Below, piece after piece: positions 1 to 5,005 of a stretch of DNA of 5,005 nt (positions within the stretch are counted from its first letter, which is position 1; the number at the start of each line of letters is the position of its first letter). Origin of the DNA: an uncultured Collinsella sp. (GTDB taxonomy: Bacteria > Actinomycetota > Coriobacteriia > Coriobacteriales > Coriobacteriaceae); assembly GCA_958418185.1 (NCBI GenBank), contig CATZEP010000113.1, positions 1 to 5,005 on the forward strand, read 5' to 3'. A model generated the notes under the pieces. That model worked only from the letters and a program-made list of their open reading frames with translations. It did no database searches and was not told where the DNA came from. The position numbers were made by a program, and so were the translations under genes.

Positions 1-65
1 GTTTGTCTCGTTCTGTAACAGGTAGACCCTTATTTGCCGAGCAGTTGTTACAGATTTAGATAAAC
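1..65. repeat. Family A palindromic repeat, copy A1
   Basis: Imperfect inverted repeat with arms 1-20 and 46-65. The inner nine bases TCTGTAACA (12-20) pair perfectly with TGTTACAGA (46-54), and the outer GTTT/AAAC also pair. Two positions (9/57 and 11/55) mismatch and three pair as G-T. The 57-bp core unit common to the family is 5-61. With A2 it forms a composite that recurs at 1959-2095. No T-run follows, so a classical terminator is unlikely. The structure is seen directly; its function is unknown. Confidence 0.8.
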
Positions 66-84
66 GGGCACCGCTGAACAATTC

Positions 85-141
85 ATCTCGATCTGTAACA
101 TCTGGACCCAAAAACGGCCGCTAGATGTTACAGATTGAGAT
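85..141. repeat. Family A palindromic repeat, copy A2
   Basis: Nearly perfect hairpin. The 19-base arm 85-103 pairs with 123-141 with a single G-T wobble and encloses a 19-base loop. It fits the family consensus arm RTCTCRATCTGTAACATCT. It is separated from A1 by a 23-base linker (62-84) that is almost unchanged between A4 and A5. It lies beyond the 3' end of the minus-strand gene at 251-919. Confidence 0.85.
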
Positions 142-162
142 GGTGAACGCCGGGGCCGAAGA

Positions 163-195
163 TCACCACAAAGGTGCCTGTCCCCTTTGTGGCGG
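163..195. repeat. Family B hairpin repeat, copy B1
   Basis: CCACAAAGG (166-174) pairs with CCTTTGTGG (184-192) around the loop TGCCTGTCC (175-183). Outside this nine-pair stem, the A165/C193 pair is broken and 163-164 can pair again with 194-195. The loop is identical in B2 and B3. It lies between composite repeat A1-A2 and the stop codon of the minus-strand gene at 251-919. Minus-strand transcripts would carry it in their 3' end, but no T-run follows on that strand. Confidence 0.8.
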
Positions 196-250
196 TGGGG
201 GGCGAGCTCGATGTTGCCGTGCTCGTTGAGCGACATTCCAATGAGCGCCT

Positions 251-919
251 CTACAGAATTTCATCCGGGCTGGCGGGTTTGGTTGTTTTGGGGATGCCGA
301 GTTTGGATGACGCGAAATCGTCAACATTGTCCTTAATTCCGTCTTTGGTGTAGACAGTGACCATATAGGTGCTGTGTCCGAATTCGCCCTTGTCGCGTGT
401 TGCCCAGGCATCCCAGTAGGCGGCCCCGTTTCGCCCTTTGATTTTTCCGACACGGCGGAGTTCTGTTCGCTTTAATTTCTGGTTGCTATAGATGGTTCGA
501 CCGGTCTCCTCGGTGAGCCCGCACTGTCCAAGCATCTTGTCGAGGACTTGGTTCATGTGGCGCTCATCGGTGTTTGGTGCGTAGTCGTAGGCGAGGGTGA
601 CGGAGTCGAGTGGCTGGTCGTCGATTAGATAGTTTAGCGCCTGAGGTTCAAGGCAGAAATAGGGGGAGCATCCGTCGACCTTGCCGAGCAACGGTAACTT
701 GGACTGCCAACTTCCGGTGGGAATTGCATATTCGTAGAACACGCCACGGCAGACAAAGGAGAGCGAGGTGGCACGCGAGCCGGCGTCGATCATCCCGCAA
801 AGATCGAAGGGCGAGGCGATACCAAAAGAAAAGGGCGTGATGACGATAAGGAAGAGCATCACGATGGGTATGGCGAGAATGGCGATGACGTTACGACCGG
901 TGGAATGAGGCGGCTTCAC
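251..919 (-). CDS. Hypothetical protein with one N-terminal membrane helix and a cysteine-containing outer domain
   Basis: I do not recognise this family. The chosen start is GTG (919-917), because GAGGAG (930-925 on the minus strand) sits five bases upstream; a TTG in frame at 937 would put that Shine-Dalgarno sequence inside the gene. This gives 222 residues. Residues 10-35 are a hydrophobic helix after a short basic start with H5 and R9, so the rest is probably outside the membrane. There is no lipobox at the usual place. Five cysteines (41, 57, 84, 89, 133) could form disulfides. Residues 148-163 are strongly basic (K148, K150, R151, R155, R156, K159, K161, R163). A tryptophan/tyrosine segment follows (Y168, W169, W172). 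Base composition is lower in GC than clpB: 26 of 60 bases at 301-360 against 42 of 60 at 3001-3060. It is transcribed away from the plus-strand gene at 1154-1825. The open frame, ribosome site and topology support a real gene; its role is unknown. Confidence 0.72.
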   Translation of the reverse strand: MKPPHSTGRNVIAILAIPIVMLFLIVITPFSFGIASPFDLCGMIDAGSRATSLSFVCRGVFYEYAIPTGSWQSKLPLLGKVDGCSPYFCLEPQALNYLIDDQPLDSVTLAYDYAPNTDERHMNQVLDKMLGQCGLTEETGRTIYSNQKLKRTELRRVGKIKGRNGAAYWDAWATRDKGEFGHSTYMVTVYTKDGIKDNVDDFASSKLGIPKTTKPASPDEIL

Positions 920-930
920 ATGCGCTCCTC
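917..930 (-). promoter_or_regulatory. Ribosome binding site and GTG start of the minus-strand gene
   Basis: On the minus strand GAGGAG (930-925) is followed by five bases and then GTG (919-917). An ATG at 922-920 overlaps this start in another frame but meets TGA at once, so it cannot be the start of a gene. This site decides the start over the upstream in-frame TTG at 937. Confidence 0.65.
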
Positions 931-967
931 GAGACAAAGATCTGTTGAGGATAGGCAGAAATGGATA

Positions 968-980
968 TGTTCAGAGAACA
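968..980. promoter_or_regulatory. Short perfect inverted repeat in the divergent intergenic region
   Basis: TGTTC-AGA-GAACA is a perfect 13-base dyad (arms 968-972 and 976-980) about 50 bases upstream of the minus-strand start at 919. A dyad of this size in this place could be an operator for that gene. I saw no convincing -35/-10 pair for the minus-strand gene nearby, so the role is only a possibility. Confidence 0.25.
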
Positions 981-1029
981 ATTCAAGTTTAATCTCATGG
1001 CGCGAGATGGTCGACCGTTAGCGTCGAAA

Positions 1030-1064
1030 ACCACCACAAAGGTGCCTGTCCCCTTTGTGGTGGT
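1030..1064. repeat. Family B hairpin repeat, copy B2
   Basis: This is the best-preserved copy: 1030-1042 pairs perfectly with 1052-1064 over 13 base pairs around the loop TGCCTGTCC (1043-1051). It lies in the divergent intergenic region, upstream of the promoter of the plus-strand gene and behind the start of the minus-strand gene, so it is not simply a 3'-end element. Confidence 0.85.
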
Positions 1065-1083
1065 GAGGAGCGCGCGGCTTCTT

Positions 1084-1112
1084 TTGGTAATAGTGTTAGC
1101 TGGCGGTATCAT
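1084..1112 (+). promoter_or_regulatory. Putative sigma-70-type promoter for the plus-strand gene at 1154-1825
   Basis: TTGGTA (1084-1089, four of six matches to TTGACA) is followed by a 17-base spacer and TATCAT (1107-1112, five of six matches to TATAAT). Transcription would begin near 1118-1120, giving a leader of roughly 35 bases before GTG 1154. This makes the in-frame GTG at 1115 an unlikely start. It was found by eye and has not been tested. Confidence 0.5.
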
Positions 1113-1153
1113 TAGTGCAGGTGGCGAAGGTTTGCATTGTGGGGTGTTTTGCC

Positions 1154-1825
1154 GTGAGCCGTTCTGCCCGTATTGGATTGATTGTCTTGGCGCTTGCGAT
1201 CGCTGTGGTTGGCGCGGGCGCTGTCGGTATGGCATTTCTACCTGCTGCGGTGACGGAGCCGGTGGTCAAGCCTGTGACTCAATCTGTCGAACTTCTGACC
1301 GGCGACGACAAGCCCGAGGCCATTACCGTTGATTTTGATGAGCAGCCGGCTGTGCTGGGTATTAGCAATTATCCGCGTATTCAGCTTGGGGCCATGCGCT
1401 ATACCACGGATACAAGCCTGATCGATAGGGCGTCCGAGCTACTCAAGGGCAAAACATTTAAGCGTTGGTACGGATATGCGTCCTATCGGGCAAAAGCGAA
1501 CGACATGGTTGGCGGATGCCACTCTTCCATCGAGCTGGACATTGCAAACGGCGCAAAGTTATGTGATGTCTCGTACGATCCGGGCTACGAGGGCAATGAG
1601 GGTCCGGGCATCTACATCATGGACGGCGATGTCGCCTATGTCATGGAGGGCGACCAGACCGAGCTCAACGATTTTATGGGTCAGTGTATCCAAGATGCCT
1701 ATAAACAGACCTGCTTGCCTGACCCGCAGACTGCACGCGATAGTGGGTCTGCCCGTACATGGCTGTTCGAGGATGAGATGCCCTGGACCGTCGAATCGGG
1801 AAGTACGGGTTCGGCGAAGGAGTAG
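1154..1825 (+). CDS. Hypothetical protein with one N-terminal membrane helix and a soluble outer domain
   Basis: I do not recognise this family. GTG 1154 is chosen because GGGGTG (1141-1146) lies seven bases upstream and the protein then opens with a short basic stretch (R3, R6) followed at once by a hydrophobic helix (about 7-29). GTG 1139, with AAGG at 1127-1130, is a real alternative that would add five residues; GTG 1115 and 1121 are less likely given the promoter at 1084-1112. The product is 223 residues, an uncleaved anchor or signal peptide plus an extracytoplasmic domain. Four cysteines (122, 137, 178, 187) are all in the second half and could form two disulfides. Residues 102-111 are aromatic (F102, W105, Y106, Y108, Y111), and 142-173 are rich in aspartate and glutamate. 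It has no lipobox and no sorting signal at the C terminus. It is divergent from the gene at 251-919 and similar in build, but I see no alignable homology. Hairpins B3 and A3-A5 follow its stop codon. Confidence 0.75.
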   Translation: MSRSARIGLIVLALAIAVVGAGAVGMAFLPAAVTEPVVKPVTQSVELLTGDDKPEAITVDFDEQPAVLGISNYPRIQLGAMRYTTDTSLIDRASELLKGKTFKRWYGYASYRAKANDMVGGCHSSIELDIANGAKLCDVSYDPGYEGNEGPGIYIMDGDVAYVMEGDQTELNDFMGQCIQDAYKQTCLPDPQTARDSGSARTWLFEDEMPWTVESGSTGSAKE

Positions 1826-1833
1826 AGACCGCG

Positions 1834-1868
1834 ACCACCACAAAGGTGCCTGTCCTCTTTGTGGTGGT
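1834..1868. repeat. Family B hairpin repeat, copy B3
   Basis: 1834-1846 pairs with 1856-1868 over 13 positions around the invariant loop TGCCTGTCC (1847-1855). Compared with B2, one C has become T at 1856, which turns a G-C pair into G-T and so keeps the stem. It begins eight bases after the stop codon of the plus-strand gene at 1154-1825 and ends nine bases before A3. Confidence 0.85.
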
Positions 1869-1877
1869 TTTCGGTCT

Positions 1878-1934
1878 GTCTCGATCTGTAACATCTTGGC
1901 CGCTAAAAGTGGGCCTGGTGTTACAGATTTAGAT
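1878..1934. repeat. Family A palindromic repeat, copy A3
   Basis: Arms 1878-1893 and 1919-1934 surround a 25-base centre, the same spacing as in every other copy. The inner TCTGTAACA/TGTTACAGA pairs perfectly and the outer arm is imperfect. The centre differs from the other four; read in reverse it shares a GG.CC start and a CGGCC stretch with A2, so A3 may lie in the opposite orientation. Confidence 0.75.
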
Positions 1935-1958
1935 TTTCGATTCAGGTGTCTTCTGTTC

Positions 1959-2015
1959 GTCTCGATTTGTAACAGATAGAGCTCTATTTGCCGAGTAGAT
2001 GTTACAGATTGAGAC
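1959..2015. repeat. Family A palindromic repeat, copy A4
   Basis: Arms 1959-1974 and 2000-2015 pair over 16 positions with two G-T wobbles and enclose a 25-base centre. It corresponds to A1 within the duplicated composite, sharing the TATTTGCCGAG stretch in the centre. Pairing can be extended outward to 1955-2019 with one mismatch. Confidence 0.8.
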
Positions 2016-2038
2016 AAACGGGTGCCGCTGAACAATTC

Positions 2039-2095
2039 GTCTCGATCTGTAACATCTGGAGCCAGAAACGGTCGATAGATGTTACAGATCGAGAT
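2039..2095. repeat. Family A palindromic repeat, copy A5
   Basis: This is the best-paired family A copy: 19-base arms 2039-2057 and 2077-2095 pair completely, with only the outermost pair a G-T. It corresponds to A2 in the duplicated composite. The linker to A4 (2016-2038) differs from the A1-A2 linker at only two bases. Confidence 0.85.
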
Positions 2096-2143
2096 AACTA
2101 GGGGATGAGGTCGCAGCTGGTGAGCGGGTCTGTCCCCTATCTC
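2091..2143. repeat. Degenerate hairpin related to family B in its CTGTCCCCT core
   Basis: TAGGGGA (2099-2105) pairs with TCCCCTA (2133-2139). The outer GAGATA (2091-2096) matches TATCTC (2138-2143), as if an ancestral arm GAGATAGGGGA gained four bases. The right arm carries CTGTCCCCT (2130-2138), which is shared with B1 and B2. It begins inside the right arm of A5 and ends just before the clpB promoter. The pairing is seen directly; kinship with family B is inferred. Confidence 0.45.
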
Positions 2144-2194
2144 TTGATCACTCAGAAAATCTTATATATAGAGACTTAGATTTGTGTATAAGAT
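2144..2194 (+). promoter_or_regulatory. AT-rich promoter region of clpB with an overlapping imperfect inverted repeat
   Basis: This is the only AT-rich stretch before clpB. One reading is TTGATC (2144-2149), a 17-base spacer and TATAGA (2167-2172). Another -10 candidate is TATAAG (2187-2192, five of six) without a good -35. ATCTTATATA (2159-2168) and TGTATAAGAT (2185-2194) form an inverted repeat with one mismatch across 16 bases, which could be an operator. I found neither CIRCE nor the full HspR box CTTGAGT-N7-ACTCAAG; CTTGATCACTCAG (2143-2155) holds only two half-like pieces at the wrong spacing. Confidence 0.45.
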
Positions 2195-2233
2195 CGCGCA
2201 AAGCTGGCAACAATACTTCTCGAACAACGTGAA

Positions 2234-2256
2234 GCCGCCCCGTAGGGCGGCCGCCC
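2234..2256 (+). promoter_or_regulatory. GC-rich hairpin in the clpB leader
   Basis: GCCGCCC (2234-2240) and GGGCGGC (2245-2251) form a perfect seven-pair stem with loop CGTA. The right arm is also part of the 12-base palindrome GGGCGGCCGCCC (2245-2256), so two alternative pairings compete. The hairpin ends 11 bases before AGGTG (2263-2267) of the ribosome site. No T-run follows, so it is not a normal terminator. It might affect mRNA stability or translation; that is inference. Confidence 0.5.
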
Positions 2257-2272
2257 CAAGAGAGGTGATTCC

Positions 2273-4900
2273 ATGAGAATCGATAAGCTAGCAATGACGT
2301 CGCGCGAGGCGCTGCAGACCGCCATGAGCACGGCTGCCGATGCGCAGGCCGGCGCGGTGGAGCCGATCCACCTGCTGTCTGCCCTGCTTGGTGCCGGCGA
2401 GCGCAATATCTCCGTGATTATCGAGCGCATCGGTGCCGACCCAGCTCAGCTCGCACGTTCCACACAGGATGCCATCGACCACGCGCCCAAGGTTTCGGGC
2501 GAGGGTCAGCAGATGGGTCTTTCCAATGAGCTTGTCCGCGTCATCGAGAAGGCCGAGAAAAAGGCCACCAAGATGGGCGACAGCTTTGTGGTGACCGAGC
2601 ATTTGCTGATGGCGCTTGCCGAGGACAAGGGTGAGGCTGGTCGTGTACTGCGTGACGCTGGCGTGACCAAGGAGCGCATCGAGCAGGTCTACGAGGAGCT
2701 GCGTGGCGATGACCGCGTGACGTCTGCCGAGGACAAGACCCAGTTTGAGGCGCTGGAGCAGTACGGCCGCAATATCTGCGACCTCGCCCGTGCCGGCAAG
2801 CTCGACCCGGTCATCGGCCGTACCGACGAGATCCGTCGTACCATCCAGGTCCTGTCCCGTCGCACCAAGAACAACCCCGTGCTCATCGGCGAGCCGGGCG
2901 TCGGCAAGACGGCCATCGTCGAGGGTATCGCCCAGCGTATCGTGGCCGGCGACGTTCCGAGCACCCTGCGTGACCGCGACCTCATCGAGCTTGACATGAG
3001 CGCGCTGGTCGCCGGTGCCAAGTACCGCGGCGAGTTCGAGGACCGCTTGAAGGCCGTGCTCAAGGAGGTACAGAAGTCCGAGGGCAAGGTCATCCTGTTC
3101 ATCGATGAGCTCCACACCATCGTGGGCGCGGGTGCCACTGAGGGCTCCATGGACGCCGGTAACATCCTCAAGCCGGCGCTCGCCCGTGGCGACCTGCATG
3201 CGATCGGCGCGACCACGCTCGACGAATACCGCAAGTACATCGAGAAGGACGCGGCGCTCGCGCGTCGTTTCCAGACCGTTATGGTGAGCGAGCCTACCGT
3301 CGAGGACACCATTTCGATCCTGCGTGGCCTCAAGGAGAAGTACGAGATCTTCCACGGCGTGCATATCACCGATAGCGCGCTCGTGGCCGCCGCCGACCTC
3401 TCTGATCGCTATATCGCCGACCGCTTCCTGCCCGACAAGGCCATCGACCTGGTCGATGAGGCGGCAAGCCGTCTGCGCATGGAGCTCGACAGCATGCCGG
3501 TCGAGATTGACGCCACCACGCGTCAGCTCACCCAGCTGCAGATCGAGGAGCAGGCGCTCATGAAGGAGACCGACGATGCCTCCAGGGAACGTCTGGAGGC
3601 TCTGCGCCAGGAGATTGCCGAAGTCCAGGAAAAACTCAACGTGCAAAAGGCTGGCTGGCTCAACCAGAAGAACGCCATCGACCACGTGCAGGAGCTCAAG
3701 GGCCAGCTTGACGAGGCCAGGAGCGAAGAGGAGCGCGCAACGCGCAATGGCGATCTGGGCCGTGCGTCCGAGCTGCGCTATTCCGTGATCCCGGGTCTGC
3801 AGCAGCAGATTCAGGATTCCGAGGCTGCGCTCGAGGCGCAAAAGCAGCAGGACGGCGAGGGCCTCAACGAACAGGTGACCTCCGATGAGATCGCCGAGGT
3901 CGTGAGCGCCTGGACCGGTGTGCCCGTCTCCAAGATGATGCAGGGCGAGCTCGACAAGCTGAAGGGCCTGGAGGGCGAGCTGCATAAGCGCGTCATCGGC
4001 CAGGACGAGGCGGTCTCCGCCGTCGCCGCAGCTGTGCGCCGCAGCCGTGCGGGCCTCTCCGATCCAGACAAGCCCATCGGCAGCTTCTTCTTCCTGGGCC
4101 CCACCGGCGTGGGCAAGACCGAGCTCGCCAAGGCGCTTGCCGAGTGCCTGTTCGACGACGAGCGCGCGCTCGTGCGTATCGACATGTCCGAGTACATGGA
4201 GAAGTTCAGCGTCCAGCGTCTGATCGGTGCGCCCCCGGGATACGTGGGTTATGACGAGGGCGGCCAGCTCACCGAGGCCGTGCGCCGTCGTCCGTACTCC
4301 GTAATCTTGCTCGACGAGATGGAGAAGGCCCATCCGGATGTCTTCAACGTGCTGCTGCAGGTGCTCGACGACGGCCGCCTGACCGATGGCCAGGGTCGCC
4401 AGGTGTCCTTCAAGAACACGATTATCATCATGACGTCCAACGTGGGTTCCAAGGCTATCGCCGAGCTTTCCGGCAAGGACGAGGAGGAGATGCGCCATCA
4501 GGTCAACGCGGCCATGGCTCAGACCTTCCGCCCCGAGTTCCTCAACCGTATCGACGATATCGTGGTGTTCCATCCGCTCGGCATGGCGCAGATTGAGAAG
4601 ATTGTCGACATCCAGCTTGCCGACGTCCGCGCGCGTCTGGCCAAGGAGCGCATGACGCTTGCCATCACCCCGGCGGCCAAGCAGATGCTCGCCGTGGGCG
4701 GCCTGGACCCCGTGTTTGGCGCCCGTCCGCTCAAGCGTCTGGTTCAGCGCGAGGTCGTGGATGCCATCGCCGCCGCTATCATCGACGGCACGGTGCGCGA
4801 GGGCGATCAGGTGACGGTCGATGTCGACAAGGACGGCGGCTTTACCGTCGTGTGCGACAATACGCCGGCGGCCACCTACGAGGTCCCCGACGCCGAGTAG
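2273..4900 (+). CDS. clpB: ATP-dependent chaperone ClpB (protein disaggregase)
   Basis: ClpB is a cytoplasmic hexameric AAA+ machine that, with DnaK/DnaJ/GrpE, pulls polypeptides out of aggregates through its central pore. The 875-residue product is full length (E. coli ClpB has 857). An N-terminal Clp_N double repeat spans about 1-145. The first AAA+ module has Walker A GEPGVGKT (206-213), pore loop KYRG (250-253), Walker B with D278/E279, sensor T314/T315 and arginine fingers R331/R332. The coiled-coil middle domain, which separates ClpB from ClpA and ClpC, spans about 405-530. The second module has Walker A GPTGVGKT (609-616), pore loop GYVG (656-659), Walker B D681/E682, sensor N723, arginine finger R759 and sensor-2 GAR (816-818). 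No ClpP-binding IGF/IGL loop was noticed, as expected. ATG 2273 follows AGGTG (2263-2267) by five bases and gives the usual N terminus. No key residue is missing. It is a single-gene unit with its own promoter region, leader hairpin and terminator. Confidence 0.99.
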   Translation: MRIDKLAMTSREALQTAMSTAADAQAGAVEPIHLLSALLGAGERNISVIIERIGADPAQLARSTQDAIDHAPKVSGEGQQMGLSNELVRVIEKAEKKATKMGDSFVVTEHLLMALAEDKGEAGRVLRDAGVTKERIEQVYEELRGDDRVTSAEDKTQFEALEQYGRNICDLARAGKLDPVIGRTDEIRRTIQVLSRRTKNNPVLIGEPGVGKTAIVEGIAQRIVAGDVPSTLRDRDLIELDMSALVAGAKYRGEFEDRLKAVLKEVQKSEGKVILFIDELHTIVGAGATEGSMDAGNILKPALARGDLHAIGATTLDEYRKYIEKDAALARRFQTVMVSEPTVEDTISILRGLKEKYEIFHGVHITDSALVAAADLSDRYIADRFLPDKAIDLVDEAASRLRMELDSMPVEIDATTRQLTQLQIEEQALMKETDDASRERLEALRQEIAEVQEKLNVQKAGWLNQKNAIDHVQELKGQLDEARSEEERATRNGDLGRASELRYSVIPGLQQQIQDSEAALEAQKQQDGEGLNEQVTSDEIAEVVSAWTGVPVSKMMQGELDKLKGLEGELHKRVIGQDEAVSAVAAAVRRSRAGLSDPDKPIGSFFFLGPTGVGKTELAKALAECLFDDERALVRIDMSEYMEKFSVQRLIGAPPGYVGYDEGGQLTEAVRRRPYSVILLDEMEKAHPDVFNVLLQVLDDGRLTDGQGRQVSFKNTIIIMTSNVGSKAIAELSGKDEEEMRHQVNAAMAQTFRPEFLNRIDDIVVFHPLGMAQIEKIVDIQLADVRARLAKERMTLAITPAAKQMLAVGGLDPVFGARPLKRLVQREVVDAIAAAIIDGTVREGDQVTVDVDKDGGFTVVCDNTPAATYEVPDAE

Positions 4901-4945
4901 ATTTTTGGGAGATGCCTTAAAACCTGCCAGTCGTCTCTAAACGCC

Positions 4946-4982
4946 AAGGGCGGCGGATCCAATTGGGTCCGCCGCCCTTTTT
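4946..4982 (+). terminator. Intrinsic terminator of clpB
   Basis: The 15-position stem 4946-4960 / 4965-4979 has one T-G pair and is otherwise perfect, with an AATT loop. It runs into TTTTT (4978-4982). It starts 45 bases after the clpB stop codon. The run of T is on the plus strand only, so it should act in that direction. The remaining bases to 5005 contain nothing I can identify. Confidence 0.92.
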
Positions 4983-5005
4983 CGTGCGACAATCGATGAT
5001 GTTGA

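Noticed and set aside
85..141. Family A hairpins as intrinsic terminators
   Set aside because: The stems are strong enough but no T-run follows on either strand, and units occur in tandem pairs rather than once per gene end.
85..141. Family A units as MITEs with target-site duplications
   Set aside because: No matching short direct repeats were found at the borders of A2, A3, A4 or A5, so insertion by a DDE transposase is not supported.
961..1332. An open frame starting ATG at 961 with GAGG about ten bases upstream
   Set aside because: It reads through hairpin B2, then overlaps the plus-strand gene at 1154-1825 in another frame, where it becomes a cysteine/arginine-rich shadow. The promoter at 1084-1112 also lies inside it.
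1559..2035. Minus-strand open frame across the end of the plus-strand gene and repeats B3-A4
   Set aside because: It is made of antisense coding sequence and translated palindromes, with no ribosome site or domain.
1878..2095. CRISPR array suggested by regularly repeated TCTGTAACA / TGTTACAGA motifs
   Set aside because: The repeats alternate in orientation as hairpin arms, the centres and linkers are themselves repeated, and no cas genes are present.
2143..2155. HspR box (HAIR) upstream of clpB
   Set aside because: Only half-site fragments are present and the seven-base spacer is missing.
2288..4573. A 761-residue open frame antisense to clpB
   Set aside because: clpB is certain on the plus strand, and GC-rich third positions keep the opposite strand open. 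The antisense product is leucine- and histidine-rich low-complexity text with no recognisable domain.

Overview
The window looks like a chromosomal segment from a high-GC actinobacterium, most probably a coriobacterium of the Collinsella type. This rests on the ClpB sequence, the GC-rich codon use of clpB, GTG starts on the other two genes, and dense small palindromic repeats between genes. The genus is inferred from memory of such sequences, not proven here.

Layout. Positions 1-197 hold three hairpin repeats and no gene. Positions 251-919 (minus strand) encode a 222-residue protein with one N-terminal membrane helix. Positions 1154-1825 (plus strand) encode a 223-residue protein of the same general build but with no clear sequence similarity. 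The two genes are divergent, and the 234 bp between them hold a hairpin repeat and a good promoter for the plus-strand gene. Positions 1826-2143 hold four more hairpin repeats and a degenerate one. A promoter region and a GC-rich leader hairpin follow. Positions 2273-4900 encode a complete ClpB disaggregase, closed by a strong intrinsic terminator at 4946-4982. Nothing can be read in the last 23 bases.

Repeats are the most distinctive part. Family A is a 57-bp unit (16-nt arms, always a 25-nt centre) present five times. Two A units joined by a 23-nt linker form a 137-bp composite that occurs at 5-141 and again, without gaps and with 18 differences by hand count, at 1959-2095. Family B is a shorter hairpin with an invariant 9-nt loop (TGCCTGTCC) present three times in the same orientation. 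The order is A-A-B, gene, B, gene, B-A-A-A, so the divergent pair is bracketed by direct repeats and has a B hairpin at its centre.

Function. ClpB is a standard housekeeping heat-shock chaperone. The two membrane-anchored proteins are unrecognised. Both place a soluble, cysteine-containing domain outside the membrane, and they have a lower-GC look than clpB, which suits a lineage-specific accessory cassette. No link between them and clpB is evident beyond adjacency.
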